This document shows, one piece after another, positions 44,041 to 52,364 of a stretch of DNA of 64,000 nucleotides. The stretch is taken from NCBI RefSeq assembly GCF_900142145.1, contig NZ_FQZV01000011.1:26594-90593 (forward strand). Direction: 5' to 3'. The DNA comes from Geosporobacter subterraneus DSM 17957 (GTDB lineage Bacteria > Bacillota > Clostridia > Peptostreptococcales > Thermotaleaceae). The notes below the pieces were generated by a model. The model saw only the letters and a list, made by a program, of their open reading frames with translations, did not search any database and was not told where the DNA came from. Positions within the stretch are counted from its first letter, which is position 1. Each line of letters starts with the position of its first letter. The translations under genes and the position numbers were made by a program.

Positions 44041-45246
44041 TTACAGTTGAAACTCTCTGGCCACTGCTTCAATCGCTTTCTGCTTATCTGCAGTATCAAT
44101 GGCATAGGATATTCTGATTTCTGAGGTCGTAACCTGCTTGAATCCGATATTATGATCGGCAAATATTTTAAACATTTTCGCTGCCACACCGGATTGGCTT
44201 CTCATTCCGATTCCTACTACAGAAAGCTTCGTAATTGCGGTTTCAATGTCTACTTCTACCCCTTCAAAGCGTTCCTTAATCTTGTTCATAATGTCCTCAA
44301 TAATATGCTGGTCGTTTTTAGGCGCTGTAAAGGAAACATTGACCAAACCATGGGAAGGTGCAGTCTGGCTGATCATGTCAATGTTGATATCCAGCTTTGC
44401 AAGTTCCTCAAAAATAAAGGAAATATTTTTAATGTCATAGGGTACATGATTGATTGTTACCATTAAATCCTTATCGCTTACGGATAATCCTGTAATCGCT
44501 CTACTTTCCATCGTCACATCATACTCCTTTATATAAGTTCCAGGCCAATCCTCTGTGCTCAAAGCAACATAAATCGGCACACTGTATTTTTGACCAATCT
44601 CTACCGCTCTCGTTTCCATGACTCCAGCCCCTAGACTGGCCATCTCCAGCATTTCCTCGTAGCTGATGGTATCCAGCTTTCTCGCAGTCGGTACCAATCT
44701 AGGATCTACTGAGTAGATTCCATCAACATCGGTATAAATTTCGCAGGTGCATCCCAGCTTTGCCGCCACCGCCACTGCAGTAGTATCGGAGCCGCCTCTG
44801 CCTAATGTGGTGATATCTCCATTGGCATTGATTCCCTGGAAGCCTGCTACCACTACAATTTTTTGCTGTGCTAAGTATTCTTTAATCCGTTCTGCATCGA
44901 TATCCTGAATTCTTGCCTTTGTATGAAAGCCTTCTGTGATGATTCCTGCTTGAAACCCTGTCAAGGATACAGAATCATATCCCATTTCATTCAGAGCAAT
45001 GGACAACAGGGAAATAGATACCTGCTCTCCCGTGGACATCAGCATGTCTAACTCTCTTCTGGAAGGCGTCTCACTGATCTCCTTTGCCATACCCAGCAGC
45101 ATATCGGTAGTTTTTCCCATGGCCGATACTACCACTACAACACTATCACCTTTTTCTTTTCGCTGGGCAACCCGTTTTGCTACCTTCATAATCTTTTCGA
45201 TGGTACCTACTGAAGTTCCGCCGTATTTCTGTACTACAATCGCCAT
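44041..45246 (-). CDS. lysC: Aspartate kinase
   Basis: 401 residues after AGGAGGATGAAGGT. Amino-acid-kinase domain with VQKYGGTSVGTIEKI, GFQGINANGDITTLGRGGSDTTAVAVA and YTDVDGIYSVDPRLV; two C-terminal ACT domains (about 265-400; SFIFEELAKLDINIDMISQ and SVVGIGMRSQSGVAAKMFKIF) for feedback control. First step of the Lys/Thr/Met pathway. A lysine riboswitch precedes it, so it is lysine controlled at the RNA level. Confidence 0.96.
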   Translation of the reverse strand: MAIVVQKYGGTSVGTIEKIMKVAKRVAQRKEKGDSVVVVVSAMGKTTDMLLGMAKEISETPSRRELDMLMSTGEQVSISLLSIALNEMGYDSVSLTGFQAGIITEGFHTKARIQDIDAERIKEYLAQQKIVVVAGFQGINANGDITTLGRGGSDTTAVAVAAKLGCTCEIYTDVDGIYSVDPRLVPTARKLDTISYEEMLEMASLGAGVMETRAVEIGQKYSVPIYVALSTEDWPGTYIKEYDVTMESRAITGLSVSDKDLMVTINHVPYDIKNISFIFEELAKLDINIDMISQTAPSHGLVNVSFTAPKNDQHIIEDIMNKIKERFEGVEVDIETAITKLSVVGIGMRSQSGVAAKMFKIFADHNIGFKQVTTSEIRISYAIDTADKQKAIEAVAREFQL

Positions 45247-45299
45247 ACCTTCATCCTCCTAATACAATTCAGTTCTTTGTCTAACGGCTTCACACGTCT

Positions 45300-45345
45300 G
45301 TTTCAAAAACAAAAAACAGCCTGAGCGCAAAAGGTACTCAAAGCT
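45300..45345 (-). terminator. Riboswitch expression-platform terminator
   Basis: AACAGC...GAG paired with CTC...GCTGTT followed by TTTTTTGTTTTT on the minus strand, directly after the lysine aptamer and before lysC. Confidence 0.8.
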
Positions 45346-45567
45346 GTTATCTATAACAACAGAATACGACTTTCCCCCTCGTGTGAAATAGCCCCTCACT
45401 GGTAAAATGGGTTCTTTACCAGTGACAGTCCTATATTTATTCAATATAGTCCCAGCTCTAGAAATCGAGGCAGATTTCTATGCTTCGGCAGTGATTCCTT
45501 TCTGGCAAGCTCTACGATGTCCTCAATCTCCCTTACCTTACTCATAATGCACCGCAACCTCTAAAAC
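45346..45567 (-). promoter_or_regulatory. Lysine riboswitch (L box)
   Basis: Minus-strand landmarks in order: AGAGGTTGCGGTGC, GAGTAAGG, GGAATCACTGCCGAAGC, ATTGAATAAATATAGGACTG, AGTGAGGGGCTATTTCAC. These match the conserved core of the lysine aptamer (GAGGTTGC, GCCGAAGC, GAATAAA..GGCTGTC and GAGGGCTATCTC in B. subtilis lysC). A terminator follows. Lysine binding would stop transcription of lysC. Confidence 0.93.
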
Positions 45568-45742
45568 ACAATCCCCAAAATCTTAAGTATACTTATTAAG
45601 TTTTTTTGTATTTTAACACATCCATTTTTTTCTGTCAACTTTTTTCCTCCTGCCTCTTTTGTCCTCTAACCCAGTCCATAACTATGAAAACGTTATCCTT
45701 TATCTTTTTGATATGCCAAAAACTGTTTCATTGACTTTTATA

Positions 45743-45774
45743 TTTATGCATATTATTATAATAATATGCATAAA
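45743..45774. repeat. Perfect 32-bp palindrome upstream of nhaC
   Basis: The arm TTTATGCATATTATTA is followed at once by its exact reverse complement. A TTGACT (45731-45736) lies 17 bp before TATTAT (45754-45759), so the palindrome overlaps a possible -10 box. It could be an operator or a cruciform; no regulator is known. Confidence 0.6.
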
Positions 45775-45855
45775 GCAATGTCTCTTTATCGCTTTAACAC
45801 GGTATTCGACATTTTTTTCACAATGCATAAAATTCAAAAAGATGGTATCGTTTTC

Positions 45856-45885
45856 TTGAATTGATGGATGCTTGTATGCTATAAT
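45856..45885 (+). promoter_or_regulatory. Candidate nhaC promoter
   Basis: TTGAAT (45856-45861), 18-bp spacer, TATAAT (45880-45885), 55 bp before the nhaC start codon. Confidence 0.6.
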
Positions 45886-45940
45886 GAAAATACTTTAATT
45901 TAGCATTGGCCTAATAAAACTTAAGAAAGGGGAATACCCA

Positions 45941-47347
45941 ATGGAAAACAGAATTCCTAGAAGAATTACTTTTCTCGAAGCATTGTTTGTCATTGTTTTC
46001 TTAATTGCAGCACTGATGAGCACGCTAATGTTATTTGGTGGAGACCCACATATGCCAATCCTGGCAACAACTGTACTAGCGTCTCTTATTGCAATTCGCG
46101 CAGGCTTTAAGTGGTCTGATATCGAAGAAGGTATCTTGGATACAATTAGAATGTCTATGCAGGCTATATTAATCCTTATGATCATCGGTGCCATTATTGG
46201 TACATGGATATTAGCCGGTATTGTTCCAACAATGATTTTCTATGGTTTAAAGATATTATCCCCAGGAATATTCCTGGTAGCTACTTGCTTAATTTGTGCC
46301 ATTGTTTCTTTAGCAACAGGAAGCTCTTGGACAACTGCAGGTACCGTAGGTATTGCGTTGTTAGGGGTTGGCGGGGGCCTTGGCATTCCGCTTCCTATCG
46401 TAGCCGGTGCAATCATCTCTGGGGCTTATTTCGGAGACAAAATGTCACCCCTTTCCGATACAACAAATTTAGCGCCTGCAATGGCAGGTACAAACCTGTT
46501 TGACCATATTAAGCACATGACATTTACAACCGGGCCAAGCTTACTAATCGCATTGATTTTATATGGAATTATCGGATTCAAATATGCCGGTCAAGATTTA
46601 GATGTTGCTGCAATTAATACAATTTTAGACACTTTGGGCGAGCAGTTCGCGATTAATCCATTATTGCTGCTTCCACCGATTTTAGTAATCGCAATGGTTA
46701 TCTTCAAGGTTCCTGCGATACCGGGACTCATTGGCGGAACCATATTAGGCGGTTTGTTTGCTGCAATGTTCCAAGGCGCAGGCATGTCAGAGATTATCGA
46801 TGCAGCACATTACGGATTTGTTTCTGAAACTGGCATTGAAGCAGTTGATGAATTATTGAGCCGTGGAGGATTGGACAGTATGATGTGGACGATTTCTCTG
46901 ATTCTTCTGGCCATGTCCTTTGGCGGAACTTTAGAAAAAACCGGCATGCTGGAAGTAATCGCAGAAAAAATTCTTGCTTTCGCAAAGAATACAGGTTCAT
47001 TGGTAACTGCAACAATCTTAACGTGTATCTTTACAAACTTGACCACTGGCGACCAGTATCTTTCAATCGTAGTACCTGGTAGAATGTACCGTCAGATCTA
47101 TGCAGATCGTGGACTCCATCCTAAGAACCTATCCAGATGTCTTGAAGATTCCGGAACACTGACTTCTCCATTGGTACCATGGAATACATGCGGGGCCTTC
47201 ATGATGAGTACTTTGGGAGTCCATCCTTTTGCTTATCTGCCATATACATTCCTAAATCTTATTAACCCACTGGTTTCTATTTTCTATGGTTTCACTGGAA
47301 TCACCATGGAAAAGCTGCCGCAAGGAGAAGGTCAAAAGCAAAACTAA
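45941..47347 (+). CDS. nhaC: NhaC-family Na+/H+ antiporter
   Basis: 468 residues after AAAGGGGA. About eleven hydrophobic spans, beginning ITFLEALFVIVFLIAALMSTLMLFG, with the family stretches ATGSSWTTAGTVGIALLGVG, GAYFGDKMSPLSDTTNLAPA and GGTLEKTGMLEVIAEKIL. Relatives exchange Na+ for H+, malate/lactate or amino acids, so the substrate is uncertain; the neighbouring lysine riboswitch points away from it and does not control it. It has its own promoter candidates and terminator. Confidence 0.93.
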   Translation: MENRIPRRITFLEALFVIVFLIAALMSTLMLFGGDPHMPILATTVLASLIAIRAGFKWSDIEEGILDTIRMSMQAILILMIIGAIIGTWILAGIVPTMIFYGLKILSPGIFLVATCLICAIVSLATGSSWTTAGTVGIALLGVGGGLGIPLPIVAGAIISGAYFGDKMSPLSDTTNLAPAMAGTNLFDHIKHMTFTTGPSLLIALILYGIIGFKYAGQDLDVAAINTILDTLGEQFAINPLLLLPPILVIAMVIFKVPAIPGLIGGTILGGLFAAMFQGAGMSEIIDAAHYGFVSETGIEAVDELLSRGGLDSMMWTISLILLAMSFGGTLEKTGMLEVIAEKILAFAKNTGSLVTATILTCIFTNLTTGDQYLSIVVPGRMYRQIYADRGLHPKNLSRCLEDSGTLTSPLVPWNTCGAFMMSTLGVHPFAYLPYTFLNLINPLVSIFYGFTGITMEKLPQGEGQKQN

Positions 47348-47352
47348 TGTAT

Positions 47353-47673
47353 CTACAAGCTGCCTTTATCCACGGATAAAGGTGGTTTTTTTATTTTAAA
47401 GAAGTATCCGCATTTCGGATTATTCATCTCCAACAGATCCTGCTCATCTATAGGAAATAACATGCATTGCTTAGGTCTGATCCAATCGTTCCTATCATGG
47501 ATCTTACAGGTATTCAAATCTGTGAGATAAATACACCGATACCCCAGCTGGCAGCAGGCACCGCACATTTTACAGCTCCCTTCTCTTCTTTCCAGCTGCT
47601 TTTGTACATACGCTTGTTTGAAATGGGATAGATAGAAACGACGAACTTTACCCCTGTAGTGCTTCAGCTCCAT
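47353..47673 (-). CDS. YkgJ-family cysteine-cluster protein
   Basis: 106 residues. CKMCGACC (Cys34, 37, 40, 41) followed by Cys47, Cys56, Cys70 and Cys88 form the UPF0153/YkgJ zinc- or iron-binding cluster pattern. Function is not established. Its 3' end overlaps the terminator of the convergent nhaC gene. Confidence 0.85.
   Translation of the reverse strand: MELKHYRGKVRRFYLSHFKQAYVQKQLERREGSCKMCGACCQLGYRCIYLTDLNTCKIHDRNDWIRPKQCMLFPIDEQDLLEMNNPKCGYFFKIKKPPLSVDKGSL
47358..47393 (+). terminator. nhaC terminator inside the 3' end of the YkgJ gene
   Basis: CTGCCTTTATCC-AC-GGATAAAGGTGG followed by seven Ts on the plus strand, 11 bp after the nhaC stop codon and encoding the last residues of the convergent gene. 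Confidence 0.8.
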
Positions 47674-47697
47674 TCAATGTCACCTTTCATCTGTATA

Positions 47698-47743
47698 ATA
47701 AAACCTCTCAATATTTCAGCATAGCCAAATTGAGAGGTTTTCA
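47698..47743 (-). terminator. Terminator after the 47.7-kb membrane gene
   Basis: AAAACCTCTCAAT ... ATTGAGAGGTTTT stem with T-run on the minus strand, nine bases after the stop at 47752. Confidence 0.8.
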
Positions 47744-47751
47744 TTCCTGCT

Positions 47752-48411
47752 TTAGTTTTTATAGCTTAACCCATAGCCTACAGCAATAACTGCTATCACT
47801 TCTGATATAGACAGGGGCTGCAAGAAAGGAATATTGATGACTTGTGCCAGCCCATCCAGTATAAGCAGCATTAATGGAATGTTCAGAAATATCAGTCTTA
47901 TTCTTGCCTCCTCATCCTTATTTGCCCCCATTGCCCTAAAAATGCTATAGCCAATACACAATAATACCATTCCCTGTACAAAGCCCAGACCCAGTTTCCA
48001 ATAGTGGTCCAGCCGTATCTCATAACCCATGAAGGCAGAGGGTATTACCGATACCTTCGCAGTAGTAATAAACAGCAAGTAGAAGAGCAGCAGAGGAAAA
48101 AGACGCAGCATGAACCGGTTGGCGGTTACACGCTTTCTGCCATATAAATGTCTTATGGTAAAGAAAAAAGATATGGGAATTGCTACAGAGGAAAATAGCA
48201 ATGACCTTTTCCAATGCTCCAGAATATGCCATTCCAGACCTAAGCCGAATATGATCATTCCTGCATATCGCAGGATAACCAGTAGCATCATGGTACTGAC
48301 TACCCATCTTGTAGTTTTGCAGTCTATGGCTGCTGCCCTATAGATATTGTGAAGAGCTATAGTCCCCGCCAAAAAACCGATTCCATAATAGACTCCTGTC
48401 ATCCAGAACAT
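47752..48411 (-). CDS. Integral membrane protein, unknown, 219 aa
   Basis: After GGAGGGAGATT. Seven hydrophobic spans with short loops; the pattern of seven helices resembles the sensory 7TM domains found at the front of some kinases, but there is no signalling domain here. No motif recognised. The residues HILEHWKRSLLFSS and IRHLYGRKRVTANRF form the charged loops. Stands alone with its own terminator. Confidence 0.8.
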   Translation of the reverse strand: MFWMTGVYYGIGFLAGTIALHNIYRAAAIDCKTTRWVVSTMMLLVILRYAGMIIFGLGLEWHILEHWKRSLLFSSVAIPISFFFTIRHLYGRKRVTANRFMLRLFPLLLFYLLFITTAKVSVIPSAFMGYEIRLDHYWKLGLGFVQGMVLLCIGYSIFRAMGANKDEEARIRLIFLNIPLMLLILDGLAQVINIPFLQPLSISEVIAVIAVGYGLSYKN

Positions 48412-48503
48412 AATCTCCCTCCCTGTCCTTTATTTCTCTAATATATATGCAATAAAAGGAAAAAAATTAGTCCTGAGTAGAATGAAAAAAACATCCTCGA
48501 TGC

Positions 48504-48597
48504 TTTCGCTAGGAAACCCTAGGTTTCCTTCGACGGCTGCTTTGCAGCCTGAGCACCTTCCTGAATGCAGGTAGGGGATTGTATCCCCTACAACCCC
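48504..48597 (+). repeat. Three-hairpin dispersed repeat, copy B
   Basis: 94 bp homologous to 24919-25014, same strand. Hairpins here are AGGAAACC/GGTTTCCT, GGCTGC/GCAGCC and GTAGGGGA/TCCCCTAC. Compared with copy A, stem bases differ but pairing is kept (G:C to A:T in hairpin 1; different stem sequence in hairpin 3). Confidence 0.75.
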
Positions 48598-48618
48598 TTT
48601 TTTCATATAATTTAATAT

Positions 48619-48653
48619 GAAAAATCCTCCCTCTAAAAAGAAGGAGGATTTTC
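48619..48653 (-). terminator. Terminator after lpd
   Basis: AAAATCCTCC(T) and (A)GGAGGATTTT stem after the dehydrogenase operon, T-run in both directions. Confidence 0.85.
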
Positions 48654-48671
48654 GTCTATAGGTATTGTTTT

Positions 48672-50045
48672 TTAGTGATGGATTGGCTTGTGAATGGCAC
48701 CGTGGGCAGCCTCCATCATGATTTCTGACAGGGTTGGATGGGGGTGAATTGCCTGGGCAACATCGTATACGGTTCCTTCCATTTGCATGGATACAATGGC
48801 TTCTGAAATCATATCTGTTGCATGGACTGCCATAATATGAACCCCCAAGATTTCACCATATTGCTTTTCTGCCACAATTTTCACAAAGCCAATGCTTTCA
48901 CCCTCTGCTAAGGCCTTTCCGTTGGCACTGAGGGGAAATTTACTGACAGCGACATCATAACCCTGCTTCCTGGCCTCCTGTTCTGTCAGGCCTACTGTAG
49001 CAATCTCCGGAAAGCTGTAAATGCAGGAAGGTACAATGTCATAATTAATCTTATTCTCTTGGCCAAATATGTTTTCTACAGCAGTGATTCCTTCTGCTGA
49101 AGCCAAATGGGCCAGCTGATATTTTCCATTTACATCTCCGACGGCATAGACTCCCGGGATATTGGTTTCTAATTTTTCATTGGTCTGAATACCGTTCTTA
49201 TCCATTTGCAGCCCTAATACTTCTAGTCCCTCCGTATTAGGCTTTCTTCCAAGGCTAACCAGTATTTTATCTCCATAGCAGATTTTTTCTTGTCCTTCGA
49301 CCTCCAGCACTGCGGATTTGCCTTGGATTCGCTTAATCTGGCTGTTGGTTACAATATTGACTCCCTTGTCAACTAGGTGCCGCTGAAGCCCTTCTGCCAG
49401 CTCCCTTTCTATATTGGTAAGGATCCTAGCAGATCTTTGCACCAGCGTTACTTTGCTGCCTAGTGCATTAAATAGGGTTGCGAATTCAACAGCAATCACA
49501 CCACCCCCTAGGATTACGATCGCCTCTGGCAGACTCTTCAATGCCAGTGCCTCCTTACTGGTGATCGCGATACCGGTTTTCACCGCTTCCTCTATTCCCT
49601 CTATTGGAGGCATTACTGCCCTGGAACCTGTAGCAATAATAAGATTTTTTCCCTTTATAATTTGTCCGGCTACACTGACTGTAGCTTTATCCAGCACCTT
49701 CCCAGTACCTTGGAATACTTCTACCCCGTTTCTTTTCAGCAGATTGCTTACGCCATTGACCAGCCGTTTTACTACGGCGTCCTTTCGAATATTCATTTGT
49801 TCCCAGTTGACGCGGATTTTGCTCTGATCAATACCCTCTATACCAAAAAAATCGCTTTTTTTCACTTCTTCAAAGAGTCGTGCACTCTTTAACAACGCCT
49901 TGGTAGGAATACAACCCCAGTTGAGGCAGACCCCTCCAATATCCTCTTTCTCAATCAAGGCTACCCGCCCCCCCATCTGTGCTGCTTTAATTGCCGCTAC
50001 ATAGCCTCCGGGGCCGGCCCCTAGAATAATAACATCATAAATCAA
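48672..50045 (-). CDS. lpdA: Dihydrolipoamide dehydrogenase (E3)
   Basis: TTG 50045 follows AGGTGG. 457 residues: FAD loop IILGAGPGGYVAAIKAAQMG, redox disulfide GGVCLNWGCIPTK (Cys40/45 region), NAD loop VILGGGVIAVEFATLFNALG and C-terminal active-site HPHPTLSE. It reoxidises the lipoyl group of E2 with NAD+. Last gene of a four-gene operon, 30 bp after E2. Confidence 0.95.
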   Translation of the reverse strand: MIYDVIILGAGPGGYVAAIKAAQMGGRVALIEKEDIGGVCLNWGCIPTKALLKSARLFEEVKKSDFFGIEGIDQSKIRVNWEQMNIRKDAVVKRLVNGVSNLLKRNGVEVFQGTGKVLDKATVSVAGQIIKGKNLIIATGSRAVMPPIEGIEEAVKTGIAITSKEALALKSLPEAIVILGGGVIAVEFATLFNALGSKVTLVQRSARILTNIERELAEGLQRHLVDKGVNIVTNSQIKRIQGKSAVLEVEGQEKICYGDKILVSLGRKPNTEGLEVLGLQMDKNGIQTNEKLETNIPGVYAVGDVNGKYQLAHLASAEGITAVENIFGQENKINYDIVPSCIYSFPEIATVGLTEQEARKQGYDVAVSKFPLSANGKALAEGESIGFVKIVAEKQYGEILGVHIMAVHATDMISEAIVSMQMEGTVYDVAQAIHPHPTLSEIMMEAAHGAIHKPIHH

Positions 50046-50075
50046 TTGGACACCACCTCTCCAGAACCCCAGCGC

Positions 50076-51368
50076 TTACAGCAGTGTAAGCTTGTAGGGG
50101 TCTGATAGATACTTCTTCAGGGTATTGATAAATCTTCCTGCATCTCCGCCATCTACGATGCGATGGTCAAAGGATAGGGATAGGGGCAGCATATACCGAA
50201 GCACCAGCTTATCTTCACGAACTACCGGCTTCTTCTCTATTTTTCCGATGCCGATAATGGCTGCTTCGGGATAATTGATCACCGGCACACCAAAGGTAGA
50301 GCCCACAGCACCATAATTGGTAATAGAGAAAGTACTGCCCTTCAACTCTTCTATTTTCAGCTTCTTCATTCTGGCTCTCCCACTGAGATCTTCCAATTCC
50401 TTTGCCAGCTCAAAGATGCTCTTTTTATCTACGTCCTGTATCACCGGAACCATTAGACCTTCTTCTGTATCTACAGCAATGCCTAAATGGTAGAATCGCT
50501 TTAATAATAATTCTTGGTTTTCCTCATCATAGGAGCTGTTCAACTTTTCATTTTCCTTTAACGCCAAGCATACTGCTTTCATGATAAAAGGCATGAAGGT
50601 AATGCTTACACCATAATCTGCAAAAAACCTTTCTTTTATCTTATTTCTAAATTGAACCAGCTCCGTTACGTCAGCCTCATCCATAGCAGTTGCATGGGGG
50701 GCTGTATATTTGGATTGAGCCATCTTTTTTGCAATAGTCTTTCTCATCATGCTGAGAGGTACTCTTTCAATTTTTCCTGATCCGGATGGAAGAATTCCCG
50801 TACCCGGTGTTTCCTGTACAGCAACTGCCGCAGGCTTCTTCTCATTGCTCTCCCCAGCCCTGCGAATATCCTCCTTCATAATCCTTCCACCTGGTCCGGT
50901 ACCTTTTATGGTTCGTATATCTAACCCCAAGTCATAGGCCATCTTTCGTGCAACAGGCGTGGCCAATACTTTCTGAGGGATTTCCTTTTCTGTAAAACTG
51001 TTTTTCCTGCCCTCTGCACTGGAAGGAATCACTTCAGAGGATGCCTCCAATGCACCTACTACTCCGGCATTCTCTTCTTCTACCACTTGGACTGTCGGCT
51101 CTGATGCAGCTTCTTGAGAAACCTTACCACTTTGGTCCTCAATGCGGATAATCACCTGTCCTACATGAATGGTACCTCCCACTGCTGCCAATAGTTCTGA
51201 AACCTTTCCGCTATAGGGGGATGGCAGCTCTGCATTTACCTTGTCGGTTTCAACTTCTGCCAGGGGATCTCCTGCCTTCACCCTATCTCCAACCTTTACA
51301 TGCCATTTGAGAAGAATCCCTTCGTGGACACCTTCTCCGATATCGGGAAACTTAAATTCGCGAATCAT
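50076..51368 (-). CDS. pdhC: 2-oxoacid dehydrogenase E2 (dihydrolipoyl acyltransferase)
   Basis: 430 residues after GGAGGGG. One lipoyl domain (about 1-80, lipoyl lysine in VETDKVNAELP), an Ala/Glu/Val-rich linker, a peripheral-subunit-binding domain (ATPVARKMAYDLGLDIRTIKGTGPGGRIMKEDI, about 140-175) and the catalytic core (about 205-430) with SFDHRIVDGGDAGRFI. Carries acyl groups between E1 and E3. Substrate may be pyruvate or a branched-chain oxoacid. Confidence 0.93.
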   Translation of the reverse strand: MIREFKFPDIGEGVHEGILLKWHVKVGDRVKAGDPLAEVETDKVNAELPSPYSGKVSELLAAVGGTIHVGQVIIRIEDQSGKVSQEAASEPTVQVVEEENAGVVGALEASSEVIPSSAEGRKNSFTEKEIPQKVLATPVARKMAYDLGLDIRTIKGTGPGGRIMKEDIRRAGESNEKKPAAVAVQETPGTGILPSGSGKIERVPLSMMRKTIAKKMAQSKYTAPHATAMDEADVTELVQFRNKIKERFFADYGVSITFMPFIMKAVCLALKENEKLNSSYDEENQELLLKRFYHLGIAVDTEEGLMVPVIQDVDKKSIFELAKELEDLSGRARMKKLKIEELKGSTFSITNYGAVGSTFGVPVINYPEAAIIGIGKIEKKPVVREDKLVLRYMLPLSLSFDHRIVDGGDAGRFINTLKKYLSDPYKLTLL

Positions 51369-51380
51369 ACAAATCCCCTC

Positions 51381-52364
51381 CTAGGTTAAGAAGTTTACAA
51401 CTTCGTTTATTTTCTCATAAATCATATCGGGATGGGGCATATAGAATTGCTCTCCTCTTGGCAATGGCACAATTATATCTGGAGCTGTTACCCGAGCTGG
51501 CGGTGCTTCTAAATGCAAGAAAGCTTTTTCATTTACAAGAGCAATAATTTCAGAAGCAACACTAAAGCTCTTGACGGCTTCCTGTACAATCAGGATTCTA
51601 CCTGTCTTTTTCACAGACTTGATGATGGTTTCACGATCCATAGGCGCGATGGTTCTCAGGTCGATAACCTCTGGATGGATACCCTTCTCATTGGCTTTTT
51701 CTACAGCTTTTAGGGTATCTCTCACCATTGCACCCCAGGTGACAATGGTAAGATCCTCCCCTTCTTTCACAATGTTTGCCTTACCGATTTCTATAACGTA
51801 ATCGTCTTCCGGCACTTCCTGCTTGAAAGCCCGATAAATTCTTTTGGGTTCCATAAAAATTACAGGATCAGGGTCCCTGAGTGCAGCCAGCAACAATCCC
51901 TTGGTGTCATAAGGAGTTGAAGGCGCTACCACCTTAAGGCCCGGTATATGGGCAAACAGTGCTTCAGGACTTTCCGAATGGTGTTCTAAGGCCCGGATGC
52001 CGCCGCCGAATGGGAATCGAATCACCATAGGCAGCGTATATCTGCCCCGGGAGCGGTTTCTCATTCGGGATACATGGCTGATAATCTGATTGAAGGCCGG
52101 ATAGGTAAACCCACAAAATTGAAGCTCAACCACAGGCTTAAGACCGTTAATGGCCATTCCTACTGCCATTCCTACGATACCGGACTCCGATATCGGTGTA
52201 TCAAAGCATCTCTCTACGCCAAACTTTGCCTGCAAATCTACCGTTGCTCTAAAAACGCCGCCCTCGTATCCTACGTCTTCACCAAACACCACGATAGACG
52301 GGTCTTTTTCCATTTCCTGCATAAGGGCATAATTCAGGGCTTGAATATTATTGAATACTGGCAT
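51381..52364 (-). CDS. pdhB: 2-oxoacid dehydrogenase E1, beta subunit
   Basis: ATG 52364 (PVFNNIQALNYALMQEMEKD) follows AAAGGGGGATG and shares a base with the E1 alpha stop (TAATG). 327 residues with VVFGEDVGYEGGVFRATVDLQAKFG, DTPISESGIVGMAVGMA and the C-terminal transketolase domain. Forms the alpha2beta2 thiamine-diphosphate enzyme with the preceding gene product. Confidence 0.94.
   Translation of the reverse strand: MPVFNNIQALNYALMQEMEKDPSIVVFGEDVGYEGGVFRATVDLQAKFGVERCFDTPISESGIVGMAVGMAINGLKPVVELQFCGFTYPAFNQIISHVSRMRNRSRGRYTLPMVIRFPFGGGIRALEHHSESPEALFAHIPGLKVVAPSTPYDTKGLLLAALRDPDPVIFMEPKRIYRAFKQEVPEDDYVIEIGKANIVKEGEDLTIVTWGAMVRDTLKAVEKANEKGIHPEVIDLRTIAPMDRETIIKSVKKTGRILIVQEAVKSFSVASEIIALVNEKAFLHLEAPPARVTAPDIIVPLPRGEQFYMPHPDMIYEKINEVVNFLT

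Noticed and set aside
45259..45444. 61-codon minus-strand open frame before lysC
   Set aside because: It lies wholly within the lysine riboswitch and its terminator; no homology or ribosome binding site.
45346..45567. Lysine riboswitch controlling nhaC
   Set aside because: The aptamer and its terminator are on the minus strand, facing lysC; nhaC is divergent.
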